This document shows, in pieces, positions 29,263-38,659 of a DNA stretch of 64,000 nucleotides (positions within the stretch are counted from its first letter, which is position 1; the number at the start of each line of letters is the position of its first letter). The stretch covers positions 1 to 64,000 of the forward strand of contig JAJEBT010000149.1 in NCBI GenBank assembly GCA_022822405.1. Reading direction: 5' to 3'. The notes under the pieces were generated by a model. The model saw only the letters and a program-made list of their open reading frames with translations. It searched no databases and had not been told where the DNA came from. This DNA comes from Alphaproteobacteria bacterium (GTDB lineage Bacteria > Pseudomonadota > Alphaproteobacteria > MPNO01 > UBA830). The position numbers and the translations under genes were made by a program.

Positions 29263-30080
29263 CAGGTTCTCGCGCTCTCAAGGACGTTGTCGGCGGCAAG
29301 CAGCCTGGTCGCGGCCTCGACGTCATCCTGGCGCATCAGCGCCTCTCCGATCAGGAAGGCGCGGGCACCGGCAGCGCGCATGGCCAGGAGATCGTCCGGT
29401 CCGGAAAGCCCGCTTTCGCTGACGACGAGGCGGCCCGCGGCAAACGCCCGGGGAGCGAGACGGCGTGTGGTCGCCGTGTCCGTCTTCAGGCTCTTGAGGT
29501 CGCGATTGTTGATGCCGAGAAGGGGCGATCCGAGCTTCATCGCGCGGTCGAGCTCGGCGTCGTCATGAACCTCCACCAGCACGTCCATGTCCCAGTCGAA
29601 GGCCGCCGCCTCGAGTTCAGCTGCAAGAACGTCGTCGATGGCGGCAAGAATCAGCAAGATGCAGTCGGCGCCGAGCATTCTGGATTCGGCGACCTGGTAG
29701 GGGTCGATGATGAAGTCCTTGCGCAGCACCGGCAGGGAGGCGGCTTCGCGGGCCTCCACGAGATGTCGATCCGCGCCCTGAAACCAGGGCATGTCGGTGA
29801 GCACGGACATGCAGGTGGCGCCGCCTCGCTCGTAGGCGCGGGCAAGGCGGGCCGGGTTGAAGTCCTCGCGAATGAGCCCCTTGCTGGGCGACGCTTTCTT
29901 GACCTCGGCGATGAGTCCGTAGCGGCCGTCGTCGGATTTCCTCTGCAGCGCCTCGGTGAATCCCCGCGTCGGGGAGGCGCGCCGAGCTGCCGCCTCCACC
30001 TCGGCGGGCGGCATCGCGGTGCGGCGGGTAGTGACATGTTCCGCCTTGTCGGCGCATATGCGGCTCAGGGCGTCACTCAT
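29262..30080 (-). CDS. trpC: Indole-3-glycerol phosphate synthase
   Basis: Closes the indole ring in tryptophan synthesis. The 272-aa TIM barrel has the phosphate- and substrate-binding motifs IAEVKKASPSKG, LRKDFIIDPYQV, LLGINNRDLKS and VSESGLSGPDDL. Unlike E. coli TrpC it is not fused to TrpF. It overlaps trpD by 8 bp and moaC by 1 bp. Confidence 0.98.
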   Translation of the reverse strand: MSDALSRICADKAEHVTTRRTAMPPAEVEAAARRASPTRGFTEALQRKSDDGRYGLIAEVKKASPSKGLIREDFNPARLARAYERGGATCMSVLTDMPWFQGADRHLVEAREAASLPVLRKDFIIDPYQVAESRMLGADCILLILAAIDDVLAAELEAAAFDWDMDVLVEVHDDAELDRAMKLGSPLLGINNRDLKSLKTDTATTRRLAPRAFAAGRLVVSESGLSGPDDLLAMRAAGARAFLIGEALMRQDDVEAATRLLAADNVLESART

Positions 30081-31122
30081 CGGTATCCTCGTCCTCGGGC
30101 GGTTCCGGAAGCGGCTCGTTGGAGATTTCGATCATGCGGTCGAGCGCGCGGCGCGCGTGACCGCCGTCGAGCGACCGGGCGGCCATCTCGACGCCACCCT
30201 TGAGGTCTTCTGCCTGGTCCGCAACGATGAGCGCGGCTGCGGAGGTGAAGAGGACAGTATCGCGAAAGGCGCTTGGCCGGCCGCTGAGGAGGCCGTGCAT
30301 CGCGTCGGCGTTGAATTCGGCGTCGCCGCCCTGGAGATCATCGAGCCGGCATACGGGAAGGCCCGCATCGCTGGGGTTCACCTCGAACGTCGTGATGTTG
30401 CCGCCCCTCAGCTCGGCGACGCTAGCGGGGCCGTTGGTCGACAGTTCGTCCAGGCCGTCAGATCCGTGCACGACCCATGCCCGCCGGGCGCCGAGTTCAC
30501 CGAGAACATGGGCGACAGGTTCCACCCATTCGGGTGCGAAGACGCCGACAAGCAGCCTGTCCACCATCGCCGGGTTCGAGAGCGGACCGAGCATGTTGAA
30601 CACGGTACGAAAGGCGAGTTCGACCCGCGGGCCGGCGACGTGCCGGGTCGCGTTGTGATGGCGCGGGGCCATCATGAAGCCGATCCCGGCCTCGGCGATC
30701 GATTTCTCGATCAGCCGCGTGTCCGCATCGATATTGACTCCGAGAGCCCCGAGCACATCGGCTGCGCCGGCGCGCGAGGATAGGGCGCGATTGCCGTGTT
30801 TTGCGATGGGAACGCCGCAGCCGGCCACCGTGAGTGCAGACGCGGTCGAGATATTCAGGGTGCCGCTGCCGTCGCCGCCGGTTCCGACGATGTCGATGGC
30901 ATCAGGGGGCGCAGAGATGCGCAGCGCCTTGGCCCGCATCACGCGTGCAGCGGCGGCGATCTCCGTGACGGTTTCGCCGCGTATTCGCAGGCTCATCAGG
31001 AACGCGCCGATCTGCGCCGGTGTCGCGTTCCCCGACATGATCACATCGAACGCCGTTTCGGCCTGCTCATCGTTCAGCGCGTTGCCGTCGGCCACCAGCG
31101 CCAGGATACTCTTGAAATCCAT
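30073..31122 (-). CDS. trpD: Anthranilate phosphoribosyltransferase
   Basis: Transfers phosphoribosyl to anthranilate, the second committed step to tryptophan. The 349-aa protein has the PRPP loop DIVGTGGDGSGTLNISTA, KHGNRALSSRAGAADVL, and a C-terminal acidic tail. The ATG at 31122 follows AAAGGAA and begins the family's usual MDFKSIL-like start; an upstream GTG/ATG reading lacks similarity. The glutamine amidotransferase gene trpG, often next door, is absent from this window. Confidence 0.97.
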   Translation of the reverse strand: MDFKSILALVADGNALNDEQAETAFDVIMSGNATPAQIGAFLMSLRIRGETVTEIAAAARVMRAKALRISAPPDAIDIVGTGGDGSGTLNISTASALTVAGCGVPIAKHGNRALSSRAGAADVLGALGVNIDADTRLIEKSIAEAGIGFMMAPRHHNATRHVAGPRVELAFRTVFNMLGPLSNPAMVDRLLVGVFAPEWVEPVAHVLGELGARRAWVVHGSDGLDELSTNGPASVAELRGGNITTFEVNPSDAGLPVCRLDDLQGGDAEFNADAMHGLLSGRPSAFRDTVLFTSAAALIVADQAEDLKGGVEMAARSLDGGHARRALDRMIEISNEPLPEPPEDEDTDE

Positions 31123-31510
31123 CGGGTTCCTTTTCCGTAAGTGCCTTCGATTGTTTCGGGACTCGGGACTTCGCCATGGCATGCGCTCGCAGCCGGTCGA
31201 AAAGGCCTCGTTGTCGGTTGTCGGGACCAGCGGCGATCCGCGCTCGGCCGCCTAGCGCCGGGGATCCTGCACAGGCCGGAAACACCCCGCTCGTGCGAAT
31301 ATACACGGGAAGCCGTTCAATGCGAAGGATGGATGACAGGTATTGCGCTGCCCCTCGGGAGCACTGGCGGCGATGTGGTCGGCCCTGCCGGGGACTGCCT
31401 GCACAACTCCAGCGAACCGCCCTGTCCGTTCCGTCGATCTTGCGTTCAGGCGGTCGGAGCGGTAGGTTGGCATCGAGGCGGTATCAGAGGCTGAAGAGCG
31501 GAGAGTTCAC
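31123..31510. other. Divergent intergenic region, trpD / coxG-like
   Basis: 388 bp between divergent genes. A minus-strand promoter candidate lies at 31298-31326. There is no tryptophan-codon-rich leader peptide before trpD, so classical trp attenuation is not supported. Short frames on either strand have no recognisable features. Confidence 0.5.
31298..31326 (-). promoter_or_regulatory. Candidate promoter of trpD-trpC-moaC-moeA
   Basis: On the minus strand TTCGCA (31326-31321), a 17-bp spacer, then TATATT (31303-31298, five of six matches). It would give a leader of roughly 165-170 bases before trpD. Confidence 0.45.
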
Positions 31511-32098
31511 ATGGAAATGACCGGAGAATACCGGATTGCCGCGCCGCGCGAGAAGGTCTGGCAGGCGCTCAATGATCCCGAGATACTCGCCAAGTGCATT
31601 CCCGGATGCCAGGAACTCAACAAGGACTCGGATACCGAGATGTCGGCCGTGGTCAAGTCCAAGGTTGGTCCGGTTTCGGCGACGTTCACCGGCAAGGTGA
31701 CGCTGAGCGATATCGTTCCACCGACCAGCTACAGGATCTCGGGCGACGGACAGGGTGGAGTCGCGGGATTCGCGAAGGGCGGCGCGGAAGTCACCCTGAC
31801 CGAGGATGGATCGGAGACCGTGCTCACCTACACGGCCACCGCGCAGGTTGGCGGCAAGCTCGCGCAGATCGGATCCCGTCTGATCGATTCGACGGCGAAG
31901 AAACTTGCCGGCGAGTTTTTCGGCAAGTTCGCCGAGGAGGTGGCCGGAGGCGAGCCGGAGCCGGCATCCGCCGAGGCACCGCCCGAAACACCTGAGGAAA
32001 CAGAGGCAACGCAAGAGAAGGCCGGCCTCAGCCCGAAGATCTGGGTAGGCGGGCTGATAGCTGTTGTCGTAGTCGTGCTGCTGCTGCTCACCCTCTAG
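31511..32098 (+). CDS. CoxG-like SRPBCC protein with C-terminal membrane anchor
   Basis: A 195-aa protein. Residues 1-145 form a CoxG/START-type (SRPBCC) domain beginning EYRIAAPREKVWQALNDPE and containing the LAKCIPGCQEL segment typical of carbon monoxide dehydrogenase subunit G. A Pro/Glu-rich linker follows, and a single hydrophobic helix (about residues 176-195) ends the protein. In CO dehydrogenase clusters CoxG is linked to membrane attachment of the enzyme. Here no cox genes are adjacent, so its partner is unknown. A GGAGAG ribosome-binding sequence precedes the ATG. Confidence 0.88.
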   Translation: MEMTGEYRIAAPREKVWQALNDPEILAKCIPGCQELNKDSDTEMSAVVKSKVGPVSATFTGKVTLSDIVPPTSYRISGDGQGGVAGFAKGGAEVTLTEDGSETVLTYTATAQVGGKLAQIGSRLIDSTAKKLAGEFFGKFAEEVAGGEPEPASAEAPPETPEETEATQEKAGLSPKIWVGGLIAVVVVVLLLLTL

Positions 32099-32310
32099 CA
32101 GCGGGGTGCGCCCCGGCAGCGATGGCCTCGCGGCGGGTTGCCGGCTGACGTATTGCACCCGCAGACAGATGTGTGGCACGATACCCGTGCGGGTACCGGC
32201 GCACGGCTGGAGCCTCGCGGAAGAACCCGGATTTCCGGCGTCGCGGCCCGAACGGTTGCACGCCTGTCGCGGCGGCGCCGATGCGGCGCCGTTCTGTTGC
32301 GGAAGCCATC

Positions 32311-33162
32311 ATGACCCTGCCGTTCACCAAGATGCACGGGCTTGGCAACGATTTCGTGGTGGTCGATGCGCGGCCCGGCCGACCGGGTGCGGGCGTCGAC
32401 ATCACTGAAGCGCGCGCCGCCGCCATTGCCGACCGCCACACGGGAGTGGGTTGCGATCAACTCATCCGGCTGGAGGCGGACGTGGAGGATGCGGCGCCGC
32501 GCGCCGACGCCTTCATGCGGATCCACAATGCGGATGGCGGAATTGTCGAGGCCTGCGGCAACGCCACGCGCTGCGTGGGCGCCGTCCTTCTGGAGGAGAC
32601 CGGGCAACCCGAAGTCCGCATCCGCACAGCATCCGGGCTTCTGACAGTGCATGGTGCCGGTGCTGGGCTGGTTACGGTCAATATGGGTGCGCCGGGTTTT
32701 CACTGGCGACAGATTCCCCTGGCCGCGGAAACGGAGACCCTGCATCTTCCGCTGGAACTCGGAACCCTCCGGGATCCTGCTGCCGCCAGTATGGGCAATC
32801 CCCATGTGACCTTCTTCGTTGCGGACCCCGAAGCGGTGCGGCTGGCTGAACTGGGGCCGATCCTCGAGCATCACGAGATGTTCCCCGAGCGCGTGAACGT
32901 GGGTGTGGCTGCGGTCGCCCCGGGCGATCGCATGCGCCTCCGGGTATGGGAGCGCGGGGCGGGCATGACCCTGGCTTGCGGCACGGCGGCGTGCGCAGCG
33001 GTTGCCAATGCGCATCGCCGAGGCCTTTGCGGACGCACCGTCGCCGTCGAGATGGACGGCGGCGAACTCGGCATCGCGTGGCGGGAAGACGGCGACGTCG
33101 AAATGACCGGCCCGGCCGCGGTGAGTTTCACCGGCGTCTACGATACGGGAACCTGGTCATGA
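32311..33162 (+). CDS. dapF: Diaminopimelate epimerase
   Basis: Converts LL- to meso-diaminopimelate for peptidoglycan and lysine. The 283-aa protein has FTKMHGLGNDFVVVD at the start and the two catalytic cysteines in VEACGNATRC and TLACGTAACA. The ATG at 32311 matches the family start; a longer in-frame reading to 32173 has no similarity. It overlaps mtaB by 4 bp, starting the dapF-mtaB-ftsY operon conserved in alphaproteobacteria. Confidence 0.97.
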   Translation: MTLPFTKMHGLGNDFVVVDARPGRPGAGVDITEARAAAIADRHTGVGCDQLIRLEADVEDAAPRADAFMRIHNADGGIVEACGNATRCVGAVLLEETGQPEVRIRTASGLLTVHGAGAGLVTVNMGAPGFHWRQIPLAAETETLHLPLELGTLRDPAAASMGNPHVTFFVADPEAVRLAELGPILEHHEMFPERVNVGVAAVAPGDRMRLRVWERGAGMTLACGTAACAAVANAHRRGLCGRTVAVEMDGGELGIAWREDGDVEMTGPAAVSFTGVYDTGTWS

Positions 33163-34409
33163 CGGGCACCCGGATCCTGACCTTCGGTTGCCGCCTGAAC
33201 GCCTTCGAGTCCGAGGTGATGCGGGAGCATGCGGCTGCTGCCGGCCTCCCCGAAACGGTCATCGTCAACAGCTGTGCGGTCACCGCCGAAGCGGAGCGTC
33301 AGGTGCGCCAGGCCATCCGCCGCGCCCGCCGCGAACAGCCCGGGGCGCGGATCGTGGTCACGGGTTGTGCGGCCCAGATCGATCCCGAAAGGTATGTGGC
33401 GATGGAGGAGGTCGACCGGGTCGTCGGCAACGTCGAGAAGCTGCGCCGCGAAACCTGGGCCGATGCCGAAGGTCAGCCGTCCGTCTCGGTGAACGACATC
33501 ATGACCGTACGAGAGACCGCGTCGCATCTCGTTTCCGGCTTCGAAGGCTGCGCGCGCGCCTTCGTCGAAATCCAGCAGGGGTGCGATCATCGCTGCACCT
33601 ACTGCGTCATCCCGTTCGGGCGCGGCAACAACCGGTCGGTCCCGATCGGCGTCATCGTCAGCCGCGTCCGCCAGCTAGTGGGGAAGGGATTCCGCGAGAT
33701 CGTGCTGACCGGAGTCGACATCACCGGCTATGGCGCCGATCTGCCCGGGCAGCCGGTGCTCGGCACCATGGTCCGCAGATTGCTCGCGCTTGTCCCGGAT
33801 CTGCCGCGGCTGCGGTTGAGTTCCCTAGATCCCGCGGAGATCGATGATGATCTCTGTTCGTTGATTTCGGATGAGCCACGTCTGATGCCGCATTTTCATC
33901 TGAGCGTGCAGTCGGGCGATGATCTCGTGCTCAAGCGCATGAAGCGGCGCCACAGCCGCGCTGAGGTGGAAGACCTGGTGGCGCGAATTCGCACGTTGCG
34001 TCCGGACGCGGCATTCGGCGCCGACATCATCGCCGGGTTTCCCACCGAGGATGACGGTGCTTTTGCAAATTCCCTCGCTCTCGTCGAGGACTGCAATCTC
34101 GCTTGGCTTCATGTCTTTCCCTATTCCGCCCGCCCAGGAACACCGGCGGCGTCCATGCCGCAGACGCCTGTACCGGTGCGGCGGGCGAGGGCTGCGGCGC
34201 TCCGCGCCGCCGGCAGGGTGCAGGCCGAGCGTTTCCTGGACGCGCGTATCGGCGAGACCGTCGACGTGCTTGTCGAGCGGGATGGCGAAGGGCGTTCTCC
34301 GCATTTTGCCGTCGTGCATCTCGATGAGAAGGCGTCTCCGGGCACACTGGTTTCCGCGCATGTCGTTGCCCGGCAAGACGACAGGCTGCTGGCGCGCAAG
34401 GCGGCATGA
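33159..34409 (+). CDS. mtaB: tRNA t6A37 methylthiotransferase MtaB
   Basis: Radical-SAM enzyme that adds a methylthio group to t6A37 of ANN-decoding tRNAs. The 416-aa protein has an N-terminal MTTase domain with cluster cysteines C11 (TFGCRLN), C39 and C70, then a radical-SAM CxxxCxxC in GCDHRCTYC (C142, C146, C149), and a C-terminal TRAM-like region. The start with [14 protein letters not shown] distinguishes MtaB from MiaB and RimO. It overlaps both neighbours by 4 bp. Confidence 0.94.
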   Translation: MTGTRILTFGCRLNAFESEVMREHAAAAGLPETVIVNSCAVTAEAERQVRQAIRRARREQPGARIVVTGCAAQIDPERYVAMEEVDRVVGNVEKLRRETWADAEGQPSVSVNDIMTVRETASHLVSGFEGCARAFVEIQQGCDHRCTYCVIPFGRGNNRSVPIGVIVSRVRQLVGKGFREIVLTGVDITGYGADLPGQPVLGTMVRRLLALVPDLPRLRLSSLDPAEIDDDLCSLISDEPRLMPHFHLSVQSGDDLVLKRMKRRHSRAEVEDLVARIRTLRPDAAFGADIIAGFPTEDDGAFANSLALVEDCNLAWLHVFPYSARPGTPAASMPQTPVPVRRARAAALRAAGRVQAERFLDARIGETVDVLVERDGEGRSPHFAVVHLDEKASPGTLVSAHVVARQDDRLLARKAA

Positions 34410-35347
34410 GCGGGGAGCCCGACGAAAGGCGGGGATGGCTCGCGCGTCTCCGTGCTGGCCTCCAGCGCTCGTCGTCGCGCTTGTCCGACGGCATCGGGGC
34501 CATCTTCTCGGGGCGCAGGCTGGACGCTGCCACGCTCGAGGAGCTCGAGGAGCTCATGATCATGTCGGATCTCGGTGTCGATGTCGCGGAGCGCGTATCG
34601 CGCACGCTCTCGAGTCGGCGGCTGGGCACGGATGTCTCGGCAGACGAGATTCGCGAGGCGCTGGCCTCCGAGATCGCGGAAATACTCGAACCGGTTGCCA
34701 TGCCGCTGGCAATCGACCCGTCGCGCAGGCCGCATGTGATTCTTGTCGTCGGTGTCAACGGGTCGGGGAAAACGACCACGATCGGCAAGCTTGCCCGGCT
34801 GTTTCGTGCGGAAGGAAGGTCGGTCATGCTGGCGGCTGGCGACACCTTTCGTGCCGCCGCCATAGACCAGCTTCGCATCTGGGGTGAACGGAGCGGCGTC
34901 CCTGTGATCGCCCGCGATCCGGGCTCGGACGCTGCCAGTCTCGCTTTCGAGGCGATAGATGCCGCGCGCGCCCAGGATGCGGACATTCTGATCATCGATA
35001 CGGCCGGGCGCCTTCAGAATCGCGACGATCTGATGCAGCAGTTGCAGAAGGTGATCCGGGTAATCGCCAAGCAGGACGAAACGGCGCCGCATGACTGCCT
35101 GCTCGTACTCGATGCGACCACCGGGCAGAACGCCCTCTCACAGGTTGAGACCTTCCGCAACCTGTGCGCCGTCAGCGGCCTCGTGATCACCAAGCTTGAC
35201 GGGTCTGCGCGCGGCGGCGTTCTGGTCGCATTGGCCGAGCGGTTCGGCCTGCCGGTGCATGCCGTTGGGGTGGGCGAAGGCGAGGACGATCTCAGGCCGT
35301 TCGAAGCACGGGAATTTGCGCGCGGCCTGGTCGGGATGGACGGCTAA
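34406..35347 (+). CDS. ftsY: Signal recognition particle receptor FtsY
   Basis: GTPase that docks SRP-ribosome complexes at the membrane. The 313-aa protein has a very short basic/Trp-containing N-terminus in place of the long acidic A domain of E. coli, then the N domain and the G domain. G motifs are GVNGSGKT (116-123), [16 protein letters not shown] and [10 protein letters not shown]. It is the last gene of the dapF operon. Confidence 0.97.
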   Translation: MSGEPDERRGWLARLRAGLQRSSSRLSDGIGAIFSGRRLDAATLEELEELMIMSDLGVDVAERVSRTLSSRRLGTDVSADEIREALASEIAEILEPVAMPLAIDPSRRPHVILVVGVNGSGKTTTIGKLARLFRAEGRSVMLAAGDTFRAAAIDQLRIWGERSGVPVIARDPGSDAASLAFEAIDAARAQDADILIIDTAGRLQNRDDLMQQLQKVIRVIAKQDETAPHDCLLVLDATTGQNALSQVETFRNLCAVSGLVITKLDGSARGGVLVALAERFGLPVHAVGVGEGEDDLRPFEAREFARGLVGMDG

Positions 35348-35565
35348 GCGGCGGTCTTGGGACCAACAACACCAGAACCGTGTCAGCCAAGTGTCGTGGC
35401 GGCGGATAATGGCACCCGGCAGCCTGTCGTCGCTTCTTGTGGGACTCGCAGAGCAAGGTCGACGCGTCGACGGCAGGCGCCCGGCGGAACGGCGGCAGAC
35501 CCCGGCCCCACGAGCCTGATCACGCCGGACTTCGCTCGGTGGTCGCGGATCGGCCGCCGTTTGGA

Positions 35566-35603
35566 GCCGGCCCGGGAATTGAGCCCGCTCCGGAAGGGCC
35601 GGC
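35566..35603. terminator. Inverted repeat between convergent ftsY and livM
   Basis: GCCGGCCC (35566-35573) and GGGCCGGC (35596-35603) are perfect 8-bp complementary arms separated by 22 bases that can form further short stems. It sits between two convergent genes but lacks a T-tract on either side, so it is a possible bidirectional terminator or mRNA-stabilising hairpin. Confidence 0.4.
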
Positions 35604-35631
35604 ACGCTTGACCGGTGCCTGAAGAGACAGG

Positions 35632-36945
35632 CTATCGCTCGGGAATGAGGCCCCGCGGCGAGAACCTGAGCACCAGGAGCAGGATGACGCCCATGGTCAG
35701 AAGGCGCATATAGGCCGCCGAGTTCAGGAGGTGGGCGCGAAGGCCACTGTCCTCCGGCATTCCGGCGGTCACCGCGTGCATGAGCCACAGCCCGAGGGGC
35801 TCCACTTCCACCCACAGGAACCAGATCAGCATGCCGCCGAGCACGGCGCCGAAATTGTTTCCCGAACCGCCGATGATGACCATGACCCACACCAGGAAGG
35901 TGAAGCGTAGCGGCTGGTAGGACCCCGGGGTCAGTTGCCCGTCGAGCGTTGTCATCATCGCTCCGGCAATTCCGCATACCGCCGAACCGAGGACAAAGGT
36001 CTGGAGATGCCGGGCGGTCACATTCTTGCCCATGGCCTCCGCAGCGGCCTCGTTGTCGCGAATTGCGCGCATCATGCGACCCCAGGGGGAATTGAGCGCT
36101 CTCTGCGAGAGCCAGAGGACGGCGGCAAGGACGGCAGCGAACAGGATGGCGTAAGACAGCTTGACGTAGGCGGACGAGAGATCGACGGGATCGAGCCCGA
36201 AGCGGGTTGCCCAAGCGACGAAGTCCGGCGATCGCTGAAGCTCCACCTCGTAGGCGACCGGGCGCGGAAGGCCGACAACGTTTTTCACGCCACGTGACAG
36301 CCAGTCCTCGTTCTTGAGCACGAAAATGATGATCTCCGCTATGCCGAATGTAGCGATTGCGAGATAATCGGTGCGGAGTCCGAGCGCGGTCTTGCCGACA
36401 AGCCAGGCCGCGCCCGCTGCGAGAAGCCCGCCGACCGGCCATGCGAGGAGAATTGGCAGGCCGAGGCCTCCCAGGTAACCCGTTGCAGCGGGATTGACCG
36501 CCTCGATCGCGGCCACCGCGGGATCGAATACGAGACGGTAGGCGAAGAGGCCTGCGAGCAGCGTTGCCGCAAGCGCGAGCCAGCGCTTTCGCCCGGCTGC
36601 CATACGTTTCCACAGAAAGATCGCGGCGCCGATCGATCCGGCTCCGACGGCGAGCGCGGCGAGGACGCGCGCGCCGCCCGCCGCCCAAGCGGCGGATACC
36701 GGTGGCATCGACACCAGCACCGCCGCCAGCCCGCCAAGGGCGACAAAACCCATCGTGCCGAAGTTGAACAACCCGGCATAGCCCCACTGGACGTTCAGGC
36801 CCAGGCTCATGATGGCCGAGATCAGGCAGAGGTTGAGGATTGTCAGCGCCACCGTCCAGCTCTGGATCAAGCCAACGCCCACCATCAGGAGAAAGAAGAC
36901 CGTATAGAGGGCGAGAATCCGTGTGCGTGAATTTGCCGCGTTCAT
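35632..36945 (-). CDS. livM: Branched-chain amino acid ABC transporter permease LivM
   Basis: Second inner-membrane permease of a HAAT-type transporter. The 437-aa protein has the family segments LNLCLISAIMSLGLNVQWGY, FNFGTMGFVALGG, GLRTDYLAIATFGIAEII and MMRAIRDNEAAAEAMGKNV. Between FMALGG-type helices and GLRTDYLAIAT there is a long stretch (about residues 60-150) containing additional hydrophobic helices. The ATG at 36945 overlaps livH by 4 bp; the frame stays open upstream through livH but encodes no similarity. Last gene of the livK-G-F-H-M operon. Confidence 0.94.
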   Translation of the reverse strand: MNAANSRTRILALYTVFFLLMVGVGLIQSWTVALTILNLCLISAIMSLGLNVQWGYAGLFNFGTMGFVALGGLAAVLVSMPPVSAAWAAGGARVLAALAVGAGSIGAAIFLWKRMAAGRKRWLALAATLLAGLFAYRLVFDPAVAAIEAVNPAATGYLGGLGLPILLAWPVGGLLAAGAAWLVGKTALGLRTDYLAIATFGIAEIIIFVLKNEDWLSRGVKNVVGLPRPVAYEVELQRSPDFVAWATRFGLDPVDLSSAYVKLSYAILFAAVLAAVLWLSQRALNSPWGRMMRAIRDNEAAAEAMGKNVTARHLQTFVLGSAVCGIAGAMMTTLDGQLTPGSYQPLRFTFLVWVMVIIGGSGNNFGAVLGGMLIWFLWVEVEPLGLWLMHAVTAGMPEDSGLRAHLLNSAAYMRLLTMGVILLLVLRFSPRGLIPER

Positions 36946-37955
36946 GTCGTGCGCCCCCTGAGGATGCCTGTCGGCATGAACAGCAGGACGAGGATGAGAA
37001 TCCCGAAGGAGACCGCGAGCTTGTAATCCGTCGACAGCAACTGCACGAGCCCTTCGGGATCGAGGCTGTCCGGAAGGATGTAGGTGAGAACCTTCTTGAA
37101 CGCGTAGGTGATCAGTATTTCGGAATAGGCAACCACGAAGCCGCCGACGATGGCGCCGACGGGATTGCCGAGCCCCCCGACGATGGCTGCGGCAAACATC
37201 GGAAGCAGGAGCTGGAAGTAGGTGAACGGCACGAAACCCTTGTCGAGCCCGTACAACGTGCCCGCTATGGTGGCGAGGGCCGCCGTGAGAATCCAAGTGA
37301 CGGCGACGACCCGTTCGGAGCTGATGCCGCAGAGGAGGGCGAGATCCTCGTTGTCGGACATCGCCCGCATCGACTTTCCGGTGCGGGTGTGCTGGAGAAA
37401 CCAGAACATCGCGGCGACGACGATGACCGCGGTGACGATGGCGATGGTCTGGGCGACATTGATCGACAGCCCCTCGGACAGGCCTGTCGCCTGCTTGAAC
37501 TCGCGCGCCCTGACGATGAAGCGGGCGCCGTCGGCAAAGTGCTGATGATCCGGTCCGATGATCAGGCGGATGATGCCGTTGAGGACGAACATCACCCCGA
37601 CGGACACGATCGTGAAGATGACGGGGTCGCTCCGCCTGCGCCGATAATACCGGTAGACGACGCGGTCCGTGACATGCAGGAGAATGACGGTGGCGGCAAT
37701 CGCTGCGGGCAGGGCGAGAACGGCAGTCGGCAGGGGGCCCAGACTTACGCCGAGTCCCTGCAGCCACCAGGTCAGCAGCACCGTCACCATGGTGCCGAAA
37801 GCCATGGTGTCGCCGTGAGCGAAGTTGGAGAAACGCAGGATGCCGTAAACGAGGGTTATGCCGAGCGCGCCAAGCGCAAGCTGACTGCCGTAGGCGGTAG
37901 CCGGGAAGAGCACGAAATTGCAGAGAACGAGAACCGCATTGAGGACGTCCATCAT
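36942..37955 (-). CDS. livH: Branched-chain amino acid ABC transporter permease LivH
   Basis: First permease of the HAAT transporter, 337 aa. It shows the LivH pattern YGSQLALGALGITLVYGILR, FSNFAHGDTMAFG and, near the centre, MRAMSDNEDLALLCGISSER, the EAA-like loop contacting the ATPase. The late helices carry GGLGNPVGAIVGGFVVAYSE. Its start shares one base with the livF stop. Confidence 0.95.
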   Translation of the reverse strand: MMDVLNAVLVLCNFVLFPATAYGSQLALGALGITLVYGILRFSNFAHGDTMAFGTMVTVLLTWWLQGLGVSLGPLPTAVLALPAAIAATVILLHVTDRVVYRYYRRRRSDPVIFTIVSVGVMFVLNGIIRLIIGPDHQHFADGARFIVRAREFKQATGLSEGLSINVAQTIAIVTAVIVVAAMFWFLQHTRTGKSMRAMSDNEDLALLCGISSERVVAVTWILTAALATIAGTLYGLDKGFVPFTYFQLLLPMFAAAIVGGLGNPVGAIVGGFVVAYSEILITYAFKKVLTYILPDSLDPEGLVQLLSTDYKLAVSFGILILVLLFMPTGILRGRTT

Positions 37956-38659
37956 CAGTCTCCGAGAAAAGACCGTCGGACCTCGGGGTCGAGCAGCAGT
38001 TCGGTGCCGCCATCGGTGTGCAGGTTCCGTCCATGCACGAGGACATAGCCCGTGTCAGCGATTGCCAGCGCCTGGCGCGCGTTCTGTTCGACCATGAGGA
38101 TGGATACGCCGGTGCGCACGATCTCCATGATCTTGAACATGATCTCGTCCTTGACCGCGGGCGAGACTCCTGCCGTCGGCTCGTCCAGCATCAGGACCTT
38201 CGGCAGGGTCATCAGTGCCCGCCCGATCGCCACCTGCTGGCGCTGCCCGCCTGACAGTTCGCCGGCCGGTTGGCGTCGTTTTTCCCGCAGGACCGGAAAC
38301 AGCTCGTAGACCTCTTCCAGGGTTTTCCGGATGTCGTCGCGGCGGACGAAGGCTCCCATCTCGAGGTTTTCCTCGACCGTCATGGTCGTGAAGACGTTGT
38401 TCGTCTGCGGCACGAAGGCCATGCCCCTGGTTACCCGTTCCTGCGGCGGCAGCCCGGTGATATCCTCGCCGTCGATTTGCACGGACCCGTGTTTCAGCGT
38501 GAGCATGCCGAAGATCGCCTTCATGGCCGTCGACTTGCCGGCGCCGTTCGGTCCCACAATGACGGATATCTCGCCGGCCTCGGCAGCAATCGTGCAGTCA
38601 TTGAGGATATCGGCTCCGCCGTAACCGCCGGTCATGTTCTCGCCGACAAGAAGGCTCAC
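37955..38659 (-). CDS. livF: Branched-chain amino acid ABC transporter ATPase LivF
   Basis: One of two ATPases energising LivHM. The 234-aa protein has Walker A VGPNGAGKST, the Q-loop FVPQTNNVFTTMTVEENLEM typical of LivF, signature LSGGQRQQVAIGRALM, and Walker B LMLDEPTAGVSP. It overlaps livG by 4 bp. Confidence 0.95.
   Translation of the reverse strand: MSLLVGENMTGGYGGADILNDCTIAAEAGEISVIVGPNGAGKSTAMKAIFGMLTLKHGSVQIDGEDITGLPPQERVTRGMAFVPQTNNVFTTMTVEENLEMGAFVRRDDIRKTLEEVYELFPVLREKRRQPAGELSGGQRQQVAIGRALMTLPKVLMLDEPTAGVSPAVKDEIMFKIMEIVRTGVSILMVEQNARQALAIADTGYVLVHGRNLHTDGGTELLLDPEVRRSFLGD

Noticed and set aside
30990-31300. Trp leader peptide/attenuator before trpD
   Set aside because: No run of Trp codons or terminator hairpin in the predicted leader.
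36946-38046. Upstream extension of the livM frame through livH (total 804 codons)
   Set aside because: The extension is an alternate frame of livH, which has its own clear LivH protein; no similarity in the extra part.
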